Positions 6,044 to 10,777 of a DNA stretch of 10,777 nt are shown here, piece after piece. The notes under the pieces are model-generated. The model was not told where the DNA came from. It saw only the letters and a program-made list of their open reading frames with translations, and ran no database searches. How positions within the stretch are numbered: the first letter of the stretch is position 1; the number at the start of each line of letters is the position of its first letter. Source of the DNA: Actinomycetota bacterium (GTDB lineage Bacteria > Actinomycetota > Actinomycetes > Nanopelagicales > Nanopelagicaceae); the NCBI GenBank assembly GCA_947457445.1, contig CANGVO010000023.1, forward strand, positions 1-10,777, in the 5' to 3' direction. Made by a program: the position numbers and the translations under genes.

Positions 6044-7912
6044 GTGTCCATGCATGCAGGCTGGATGGCGCTACGAACTTTAAGTTCTGATCAATCTGTC
6101 AAGAGCGCAAAGTTAAAACCCGGCACCCTTAAGCGTATTTTCGCTTACGCAGTTCCGTATAAATCAACATTTGTTCTCTTCCTATTCTGTTTAATTGCAG
6201 ACGCCTTTCTCACAATCGCAACTCCGTTACTTCTACGCGAGTTAATCGATAAAGGAGTCATTCCGAAAGATCGCGCTCTCGTAACGACAATGGCGATTGC
6301 TGTTGCTTTTCTTGCCATTTTGACAGCGGCAGTAAATATCGTGGTTCGTTGGATATCTTCAAAAATAGGAGAAGGTCTAATCTACGACTTGCGATCACAG
6401 GTATTTCGCCATGTTCAAGAACAATCGATTGCCTTCTTTACGCGGACACAAACTGGCGCGCTAATCTCGCGTATCAACTCTGATGTAATCGGGGCACAAC
6501 GCGCTTTTACATCAACATTTTCCGGAATCATTAGCAATGTCCTAACCCTGATCCTTGTCGTTGGAACGATGTTGGCGCTGAGTTGGCAGATAACTATTGC
6601 TTCATTGCTTTTGCTCCCAGTTTTCCTGGCGCCGACAAAATGGATCGGTGGACGCCTTCAGGGATACACGCGTGATTCATATGAACTAAATGCTGAAATG
6701 TCTTCGACAATGACCGAACGCTTCAACGTTTCGGGAGCATTGCTGGTGAAGCTCTATGGCAACATGGATCAGGAATCAGTGGTATTCAAGAAGAAAGCTC
6801 GCAAAGTCGCAGATATCGGAATCTCAATGGCGATGCTAAATACCTTTTTTTTCATTGCTCTGATAAGTATCGCGGCGTTAGCAACTGCGATCGCATATGG
6901 AATCGGTGGTCATCTGGCAATTGACGGATCAATAACTGTTGGAAGTTTGATCGCGATTACGACCTTACTGGCAAGGCTTTATGGCCCGCTTGTTTCATTA
7001 GCCACGGTTCGCGTGGATGTGATGGGTGCACTAGTTTCATTTGAAAGAGTTTTCGAGGTTTTAGATTTAGAGCCAATGGTTAAAGAAGCAGATGATGCGA
7101 AGATTCTTAATTCGAGAACCCCAGAGATATCTTTCGAAAACGTTCGATTCACTTATCCCAATGCGCAGCAAATTTCTCTTGCTTCTTTAGAGTCCGCATC
7201 CTTACCCGAGATAAAAGAGAGTGAAGAGATTTTAAAGGGGATAGATTTCACAGCTGCTGCCGGTACCGTAACTGCATTAGTGGGTCCATCAGGTGCTGGA
7301 AAGACAACAATAAGTGCGCTGTTGCCGAGACTTTATGATGTTTCATCTGGAGCGATAAAGATAGATGGAGTTGATTTACGCGAATTAACTCTCGACTCCC
7401 TGCGCAGCAGTATTGGTGTTGTAATGCAGGATTCTCATTTATTTCATGACACGATCACTGCCAATCTTCGCTATGCAAAGAGTGATGCAACTCTCGAGCA
7501 GATGCAGTCAGCTTGTGAATCGGCACAGATTTGGGATTTGGTTAAATCGTTACCAAATGGTTTAGAGACCATGGTTGGAGAACGTGGACATCGCCTTTCT
7601 GGAGGTGAAAAGCAGAGACTCGCTATTGCTAGATTACTTTTGAAGTCTCCAAGTATCGTAATTCTTGATGAAGCCACTGCGCATTTAGATTCGGAGAACG
7701 AAGAGTTAGTACAGAAAGCGCTGGCACAGGCTTTGAGCGGACGGACAAGCATCGTGATTGCTCATCGCCTCAGCACCGTTATGAGCGCTGATCAAATTCT
7801 CGTTTTAGAAAATGGATTAATTCGTGAACGTGGCAAACATGAAGACCTCGTGCAAGCTGGTGGTTTGTACTCAGAGCTCTTTGCTCGTCAGGATCTGACC
7901 GCGTCTAATTAA
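6044..7912 (+). CDS. ABC exporter half-transporter, fused membrane and ATPase domains (substrate unknown)
   Basis: This 622-residue protein has an N-terminal six-helix type I exporter domain (hydrophobic stretches near 41-64, 80-103, 160-180, 182-200, 262-287 and 298-320) followed by one nucleotide-binding domain. The latter shows Walker A GPSGAGKTT (414-422), Q-loop Gln462, signature LSGGEKQ (518-524), Walker B IVILDEA with catalytic Glu543, and switch His574. All catalytic residues are intact, so as a homodimer it would be active. An extra segment of roughly 18 residues (about 373-392, including SLASLE) sits between the adenine-binding aromatic (FTYP) and the next strand ILKGIDF. It follows sufT by 25 bases with no terminator, so it is probably the last gene of the suf transcript. 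The substrate cannot be read from sequence; lipid, drug or peptide export, or an Atm1-like role in sulfur/Fe-S traffic, are all possible. Confidence 0.92.
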   Translation: MSMHAGWMALRTLSSDQSVKSAKLKPGTLKRIFAYAVPYKSTFVLFLFCLIADAFLTIATPLLLRELIDKGVIPKDRALVTTMAIAVAFLAILTAAVNIVVRWISSKIGEGLIYDLRSQVFRHVQEQSIAFFTRTQTGALISRINSDVIGAQRAFTSTFSGIISNVLTLILVVGTMLALSWQITIASLLLLPVFLAPTKWIGGRLQGYTRDSYELNAEMSSTMTERFNVSGALLVKLYGNMDQESVVFKKKARKVADIGISMAMLNTFFFIALISIAALATAIAYGIGGHLAIDGSITVGSLIAITTLLARLYGPLVSLATVRVDVMGALVSFERVFEVLDLEPMVKEADDAKILNSRTPEISFENVRFTYPNAQQISLASLESASLPEIKESEEILKGIDFTAAAGTVTALVGPSGAGKTTISALLPRLYDVSSGAIKIDGVDLRELTLDSLRSSIGVVMQDSHLFHDTITANLRYAKSDATLEQMQSACESAQIWDLVKSLPNGLETMVGERGHRLSGGEKQRLAIARLLLKSPSIVILDEATAHLDSENEELVQKALAQALSGRTSIVIAHRLSTVMSADQILVLENGLIRERGKHEDLVQAGGLYSELFARQDLTASN

Positions 7913-8596
7913 TATTCGGCCATATCCGATAAGACCGGCGAAAAAAATCCATTGCAGCGCGTAGGCAAGATGAGGACCATCACTTAACTCGGGAACCTGA
8001 GCGGGCACTTCTGGCTTAAGACTTGGTTCAGAGCCATCAATTAGGTCGAGATAAAAACCTTCACTCTCTAAACCTGATTGTGCATTTAACTTGGAGATCA
8101 TTCCAGCGCCGGAAGCAGGAAGCGCAAAGAAGGCACCTTGCGGAAGAGATCGATCTAAACGAAATCTCGCAGTTATAGAAATTTTCCCATCAGGAATCTG
8201 GGTAATTTTCGGCGCTGTCTTCGCATCCTTGCCCGCCTTTACCCAGCCACGATCTACCCAGAGATTGCGACCATCAGTTAATTTGAATCTAGTTAAGACT
8301 TCATAGCCGTAAACGCCTTCAAAGTATCTATTTTTCAAAAGTATTTGATTGCTCGAATCTAGCGTTCCTGAGGCTTCGACAGTGCGCCACTCCACAGATT
8401 CGTAATCTGATGTAAGTCCTTCAAGTTTTAACATGGGCTTAGATAGCGCGGATTCGATATTGGCATTTCGCTGCTGGCGATCTATTCCCCTTTGGAATTG
8501 CCATTGACTTGCCCAAAAACATCCAGCAATCAAAAGTATTGCAATAATTGTTTTGAAGATGGCCTTTGGCTCTTTAACCTTAATCAGATCAGCCAT
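7871..8596 (-). CDS. SURF1-family cytochrome c oxidase assembly protein
   Basis: This 241-residue membrane protein has the SURF1 layout: an N-terminal transmembrane helix (about 14-30) ending in the family motif WQFQR (32-36), a central extracytoplasmic domain, and a second helix (about 210-229) before a short basic cytoplasmic tail. Other family signatures are LKNRYFEGVYGYEVLTRF (87-104), LWVDRGWV (112-119) and GPHLAYALQWIFF (207-219). SURF1 proteins aid insertion of haem a into subunit I of aa3-type oxidases, so the gene implies aerobic respiration, although no oxidase gene lies in the window. The stop TGA lies inside the 3' end of the convergent ABC exporter gene, a 42-base overlap. No Shine-Dalgarno precedes ATG; a TAGACT -10 box six bases upstream suggests a leaderless message of its own. 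Confidence 0.9.
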   Translation of the reverse strand: MADLIKVKEPKAIFKTIIAILLIAGCFWASQWQFQRGIDRQQRNANIESALSKPMLKLEGLTSDYESVEWRTVEASGTLDSSNQILLKNRYFEGVYGYEVLTRFKLTDGRNLWVDRGWVKAGKDAKTAPKITQIPDGKISITARFRLDRSLPQGAFFALPASGAGMISKLNAQSGLESEGFYLDLIDGSEPSLKPEVPAQVPELSDGPHLAYALQWIFFAGLIGYGRILIRRGQILTSKEL

Positions 8597-8602
8597 TTAA
8601 CA

Positions 8603-8608
8603 AGTCTA
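8603..8608 (-). promoter_or_regulatory. Candidate -10 box of a leaderless SURF1 promoter
   Basis: On the minus strand TAGACT matches TANNNT and is followed by exactly six bases and then the SURF1 ATG. That puts the expected transcription start at or next to the start codon. No TTGACA-like -35 is evident. There is no Shine-Dalgarno in the 34-base gap, consistent with leaderless translation. Confidence 0.45.
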
Positions 8609-8630
8609 GCGAAATTAGAATTGAGTTGAG

Positions 8631-8933
8631 CTATTCCAGAGATTTCGATTTATCGCGCAGCAATCCATCGCCAGGAGCAAAACTTTCACGACCAGCATTG
8701 GCAATAACTACCGCAAAATAGGGCAGGGTAACGGCGCCTAAAAGCGCAAACCATCTCCATGGGCTAGGCAGAAGAACGGTGAGAATAAAACACGCTGTGC
8801 GAATCATCATTGAAATAAAGTAACGACGTTGACGACCTGCTTGATCTCGAGTTAGGGAGGCAGGAGCCCCGGTAATGTCATAGACATTTACGGGCTTTGA
8901 CTTACCTGTTTTTCTACCAAAAATTGAGGCCAT
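8631..8933 (-). CDS. DUF3099-family small membrane protein
   Basis: This 100-residue protein matches the DUF3099 family, found widely in actinobacteria and without known function. The recognisable block runs from ITGAPASLTRDQAGRQRRYF (20-39) to PYFAVVIANAGRE (71-83). Two hydrophobic helices (about 40-56 and 60-79), separated by a short SPWRW turn, form a hairpin. The basic N-terminus and the basic GRQRRY segment before the first helix predict that both ends are cytoplasmic. It lies upstream of the SURF1 gene on the same strand with a 34-base gap. It is divergent from fabG across 81 bases. A TAGTCT box six bases before ATG suggests leaderless expression. The family call is confident; no function is claimed. 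Confidence 0.88.
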   Translation of the reverse strand: MASIFGRKTGKSKPVNVYDITGAPASLTRDQAGRQRRYFISMMIRTACFILTVLLPSPWRWFALLGAVTLPYFAVVIANAGRESFAPGDGLLRDKSKSLE

Positions 8934-8939
8934 AGCCTA

Positions 8940-8945
8940 AGACTA
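8940..8945 (-). promoter_or_regulatory. Candidate -10 box of a leaderless DUF3099-gene promoter
   Basis: Minus-strand TAGTCT is followed by six bases (TAGGCT) and the ATG, the same geometry as the SURF1 gene. No clear -35 hexamer is seen. An AGG lies close to the ATG, but the spacing is too short for a typical Shine-Dalgarno. Confidence 0.45.
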
Positions 8946-9001
8946 TGCGGAGAAAAGAGGGCGCGCGAGGCGAAAGGGGAAGTTACGCATAGGTAGCAAG
9001 G

Positions 9002-9007
9002 TAAGTT
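9002..9007 (+). promoter_or_regulatory. Candidate -10 box of a leaderless fabG promoter
   Basis: TAAGTT fits TANNNT and ends seven bases before the fabG ATG at 9015, placing transcription start at or next to the start codon. The nearest purine run, AAGG at 8998-9001, is 13 bases from the ATG, too far for a normal Shine-Dalgarno. No convincing -35 is visible. Confidence 0.4.
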
Positions 9008-9014
9008 TTGTCAT

Positions 9015-9731
9015 ATGTCAGATGATAATTCTTCAATTGCGCTGGTCACCGGTGGAAATCGTGGAATCGGATTAGCCATCGCACGTGCTTTGCAGGCCGG
9101 TGGTCACGACGTCATTGTTACTTATCGCAGTGGTGAGGCTCCAGAAGGATTTAACGCCGTTCAAATGGATGTGACATCGACTGAAAGCGTCGATGCGGGA
9201 TTCGCTGCCATAGAAGAACAATGGGGAGTTCCTGAAATAATCGTCGCCAACGCGGGTATCACTAAAGACGGATTGGTGATGCGTATGAGCGATGCTGATT
9301 TCGAAGATGTACTAAACGCAAATCTAACCGGAGCATTTCGTGTTGCCCGTCGCTCCACCAAAGGTTTGCTTAAGTTAAAGCGTGGACGTTTAATCTTTAT
9401 TGGCTCAGTCGTTGGGGGAGTCGGAGCGGCGGGACAAGTCAACTATTCAGCCAGCAAATCTGGTCTGCTGGGTATGGCGCGCTCATTTGCGCGCGAACTT
9501 GGATCACGTGGAATCACAGCAAATGTGATTGCACCAGGTTTTGTTGAAACAGATATGACATCGAACTTGGATGAGAAACGCAGAGATGAAATCGCTAAAT
9601 CAGTTCCGCTAGGAAGATTCTGTAGTGCAGAAGAGATTGCAGAAGTGGTTAAGTTTGTTGCCTCGAAAGAGGCGGGTTACATAACTGGGGCGCTGATTCC
9701 AGTCGATGGCGGATTAGGAATGGGGCACTGA
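9015..9731 (+). CDS. fabG: 3-oxoacyl-[ACP] reductase FabG (MabA-like)
   Basis: This 238-residue short-chain dehydrogenase/reductase catalyses NADPH-dependent reduction of 3-oxoacyl-ACP, the first reduction of type II fatty acid elongation. Visible motifs are the cofactor-binding TGGNRGIG (12-19), NAG (79-81), and the catalytic tetrad Asn103 (NANLTGAF), Ser131 (IGSVVG), Tyr144 and Lys148 (YSASK), then PGFVETDM and the C-terminal VDGGLGMGH. The length matches FabG/MabA (240-250). Two bases after the stop comes the enoyl reductase gene, the same order as mycobacterial mabA-inhA. That order, together with VDGGLGMGH, argues for fatty acid synthesis over a generic dehydrogenase. It is divergently transcribed from the DUF3099 gene. 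Confidence 0.93.
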   Translation: MSDDNSSIALVTGGNRGIGLAIARALQAGGHDVIVTYRSGEAPEGFNAVQMDVTSTESVDAGFAAIEEQWGVPEIIVANAGITKDGLVMRMSDADFEDVLNANLTGAFRVARRSTKGLLKLKRGRLIFIGSVVGGVGAAGQVNYSASKSGLLGMARSFARELGSRGITANVIAPGFVETDMTSNLDEKRRDEIAKSVPLGRFCSAEEIAEVVKFVASKEAGYITGALIPVDGGLGMGH

Positions 9732-9733
9732 CA

Positions 9734-10501
9734 ATGGGAATTCTTAACGGTAAAAATATTTTAGTAACTGGCGTTCTTACCGATGGATCGATCGCTTTTC
9801 ATATCGCAAAGATCGCCCAAGAAGAGGGCGCAACAGTTCTTCTATCGTCTTATGGCCGCGTAATGAGTCTGACTACACGAATTTCTGGTCGACTTCCAAA
9901 ACCGGCTCCGGTCATTGAATTAGATGTTACGAATCAAGAACACTTGGATGCTCTTTCAGAACGCGTTAAGGAACACGTTCCGCATTTAGACGGTGTTGTT
10001 CACTCGATTGGATTCGCGCCCGAAGCAGCGCTCGGCGGAAACTTTCTAAACACTTCTTGGGAAGATGTTGCGACTGCAGTACATGTATCTGCTTACTCTC
10101 TTAAGTCGCTGACCATGGCAACGCGCTCTCTGTTTAACGGTGGAGGTTCGGTGGTTGGGCTTGACTTTGATGCCACGGTTGCTTGGCCAAAATATGACTG
10201 GATGGGTGTAGCCAAGGCAGCTCTCGAATCAACTTCTCGTTATTTAGCGCGTGATTTAGGCGCGGAAAATATTCGAGTAAATCTTGTAGCAGCCGGCCCG
10301 ATTCGCACTATGGCTGCTAAATCAATTCCGGGTTTTGATGAATTCGAAAAGGTCTGGAATGAACGTTCACCGCTCGAGTGGGATGTTACGAATCCAGTTC
10401 CCGCAGCCCAAGCGGCAGTGGCCTTACTTTCAGACTGGTTCCCGAAAACCACTGCTGAGATCATCCACGTAGACGGCGGTTTGCACGCTATGGGTGCCTA
10501 A
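9734..10501 (+). CDS. fabI: Enoyl-[ACP] reductase, InhA/FabI type
   Basis: This 255-residue NADH-dependent enoyl-ACP reductase carries out the last reduction of each fatty acid elongation cycle. The N-terminus GILNGKNILVTGVLTDGSIA carries the modified glycine motif of FabI/InhA (two conserved glycines then SIA). Further features are HSIGF (90-94), Phe145 in GLDFD, catalytic Tyr154 and Lys161 spaced Y-x6-K, VAAGPIRTMA (185-194), and IIHVDGG near the C-terminus. The F-x8-Y-x6-K spacing equals that of InhA (Phe149, Tyr158, Lys165). Compared with remembered InhA sequence, the substrate-loop region between PIRT and the following RSPLEW is about ten residues shorter, which suits ordinary-length acyl substrates. 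ATG 9734 follows the fabG stop by two bases. The 3' end probably contains a promoter for the infC leader. Confidence 0.94.
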   Translation: MGILNGKNILVTGVLTDGSIAFHIAKIAQEEGATVLLSSYGRVMSLTTRISGRLPKPAPVIELDVTNQEHLDALSERVKEHVPHLDGVVHSIGFAPEAALGGNFLNTSWEDVATAVHVSAYSLKSLTMATRSLFNGGGSVVGLDFDATVAWPKYDWMGVAKAALESTSRYLARDLGAENIRVNLVAAGPIRTMAAKSIPGFDEFEKVWNERSPLEWDVTNPVPAAQAAVALLSDWFPKTTAEIIHVDGGLHAMGA

Positions 10502-10510
10502 AGGTAAAGT
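10481..10510 (+). promoter_or_regulatory. Candidate promoter for the infC leader, within the fabI 3' end
   Basis: TTGCAC (10481-10486) and TAAAGT (10505-10510) are separated by 18 bases. The -10 fits TANNNT; the -35 matches TTGACA only in its TTG. Transcription would start near 10517-10519, just before the hairpin-rich leader. This is pattern matching only, and read-through from fabG-fabI is the alternative. Confidence 0.35.
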
Positions 10511-10523
10511 AACCCCCAGACCA

Positions 10524-10643
10524 GTGGCAGTTCGAGCGCTACTGCAAGAGGAGCTCACCGCTCCCACCTTCTCGGCCCACTTACGTGGAGCTGGCTGGTT
10601 TGTCGAAAGTGAATCGCCTGCGGGCGTTTATTTCTTTCCTTAG
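10524..10643 (+). other. Possible 39-codon leader ORF ahead of infC
   Basis: GTG 10524 opens a frame of 39 codons ending at TAG 10641-10643, inside the T-rich tract after the terminator-like hairpin. I recognise no family. No Shine-Dalgarno precedes the GTG, although the predicted transcript would begin only about six bases upstream. The open frame overlaps four hairpins, so its codons may be dictated by RNA structure. It is more likely incidental than real. Confidence 0.2.
10605..10640 (+). terminator. Terminator-like hairpin with T-rich tail in the infC leader
   Basis: A four-pair all-GC stem CGCC-TGCG-GGCG (10615-10626) runs straight into TTTATTTCTTTCCT. GAAAG at 10605-10609 can also pair with CTTTC at 10634-10638, giving a longer imperfect stem. 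The stem is short for an efficient terminator, so partial termination (attenuation) or a non-terminating structure are both possible. No coding gene ends just before it except fabI, about 110 bases upstream. Confidence 0.35.
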
Positions 10644-10704
10644 CGGTGTGCGATTTTTGCGATAGAACCGGCTACCTAAGTCAAACGACAGTAGTAAATC
10701 AACT

Positions 10705-10710
10705 AAGGAG
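10705..10710 (+). promoter_or_regulatory. Strong Shine-Dalgarno that fixes the infC start
   Basis: AAGGAG ends five bases before ATC 10716. It overlaps an in-frame TAA (10704-10706), so no start further upstream is possible in this frame. It is one of the best Shine-Dalgarno matches in the window. Confidence 0.8.
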
Positions 10711-10715
10711 CACAA

Positions 10716-10777
10716 ATCACAACTGAACCGCGCATCAATGACCGTATCCGCACACCTCAAATTCGTCTCATCGGACA
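10716..10777 (+). CDS. infC: Translation initiation factor IF-3, N-terminus (3'-truncated by window edge)
   Basis: The first 20 codons are visible: an initiator followed by TTEPRINDRIRTPQIRLIG, then two bases of the next codon. The RINxRIRxPxxRLIG pattern is the universally recognisable start of IF-3, which binds the 30S subunit, keeps subunits apart and checks the initiator codon-anticodon pairing. The frame contains a TAA at 10704-10706 and no ATG, GTG or TTG between it and the window edge. With AAGGAG five bases upstream, ATC 10716 is the only well-placed initiator. Rare AUU/AUC-type starts on infC are the textbook basis for IF-3 autoregulation, since IF-3 rejects non-standard starts. An ATG at 10738 exists but is out of frame. 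The C-terminal domain, and probably rpmI and rplT, lie beyond the window. Confidence 0.9.
   Translation, partial: MTTEPRINDRIRTPQIRLIG

Larger units (their letters stand above)
10518..10715 (+). promoter_or_regulatory. Structured infC mRNA leader, possible transcription attenuator
   Basis: The intergenic region between fabI and infC holds several perfect short hairpins: GCAGT/ACTGC (10527-10545), GGAGC/GCTCC (10550-10564), CCAC/GTGG (10577-10588) and CGCC/GGCG (10615-10626). The last is followed by a tract with 10 T in 14 bases (10627-10640). A second copy of GGAGC (10587-10591) lets GCTCC pair alternatively, extended through CAC/GTGG with one bulged C. A further nine-pair helix, with two G-U pairs, can join 10592-10600 to 10666-10674 and would enclose the terminator-like element. 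Family knowledge: infC operons in other bacteria are feedback-regulated through leader RNA (for example the L20 leader in Firmicutes). A comparable role here is inferred; pairing was done by eye. Confidence 0.5.

Noticed and set aside
7471..7752. Minus-strand open frame of 93 codons opposite the exporter ATPase domain
   Set aside because: It mirrors conserved Walker/signature codons of the exporter. Its cysteine- and serine-rich composition is typical of an antisense shadow.
7922..7938. Small inverted repeat TCGG/CCGA after the exporter stop, considered as a terminator
   Set aside because: It has only four pairs with a six-base loop and no T tract on the plus strand, and it lies in SURF1 coding sequence.
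8091..8306. Plus-strand open frame of 71 codons opposite the SURF1 gene
   Set aside because: It lies entirely within a well-supported SURF1 gene, has no family features and no Shine-Dalgarno context. It is an antisense shadow.
9161..9442. Minus-strand open frame of 93 codons opposite fabG
   Set aside because: It is antisense to conserved SDR motifs, with threonine/proline-rich low-complexity translation and no independent evidence.
10738..10740. ATG as the infC start
   Set aside because: It is out of frame with the IF-3 sequence and lies within the conserved RIND codons.

Overview
The window reads as chromosomal DNA from an actinobacterium (Actinomycetota) of moderate to low GC content. The evidence is the gene set and gene order: a SufR-led SUF operon using SufU instead of SufE, with a small Rieske ferredoxin between sufD and sufC; a DUF3099 membrane protein; a mabA/inhA-like reductase pair; and a candidate ATC-initiated infC. 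Short spacers, stop/start overlaps and AT-leaning codons would suit a streamlined aquatic lineage such as the Nanopelagicales (acI). That placement is inference; nothing here names a species.

Positions 1-7912, plus strand: one long, tightly packed gene cluster for iron-sulfur cluster assembly. The order is sufR (5' end cut off by the window), sufB, sufD, Rieske ferredoxin, sufC, sufS, sufU, sufT, then a half-size ABC exporter. Three junctions (sufR/sufB, sufB/sufD, sufS/sufU) share one base in TAATG, and sufD abuts the ferredoxin gene. SufS removes sulfur from cysteine, SufU carries the persulfide, SufBCD builds the cluster, SufT helps maturation and SufR senses cluster supply and represses the operon. 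The ferredoxin and exporter are the members whose role in the pathway is unclear.

Positions 7871-8933, minus strand: a SURF1-family cytochrome oxidase assembly protein and a DUF3099 membrane protein. The SURF1 gene runs tail to tail into the ABC exporter gene with a 42-base coding overlap, so no terminator fits between them. Both minus-strand genes have TAGNCT exactly six bases before ATG and no good Shine-Dalgarno sequence, which is the layout of leaderless transcripts.

Positions 9015-10501, plus strand: fabG (MabA-like 3-oxoacyl-ACP reductase) followed two bases later by an InhA/FabI-type enoyl-ACP reductase, the two reductive steps of type II fatty acid synthesis.

Positions 10502-10777: a 214-base leader with several hairpins, one resembling an intrinsic terminator, followed by the first 20 codons of infC (translation initiation factor IF-3). 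An in-frame stop just upstream, a strong Shine-Dalgarno and the absence of any ATG/GTG/TTG point to ATC as the infC start codon. This leader plus start codon is the most interesting part of the window. I see no mobile element, CRISPR array, tRNA or rRNA. Apart from the points listed as findings, the region is ordinary housekeeping DNA.
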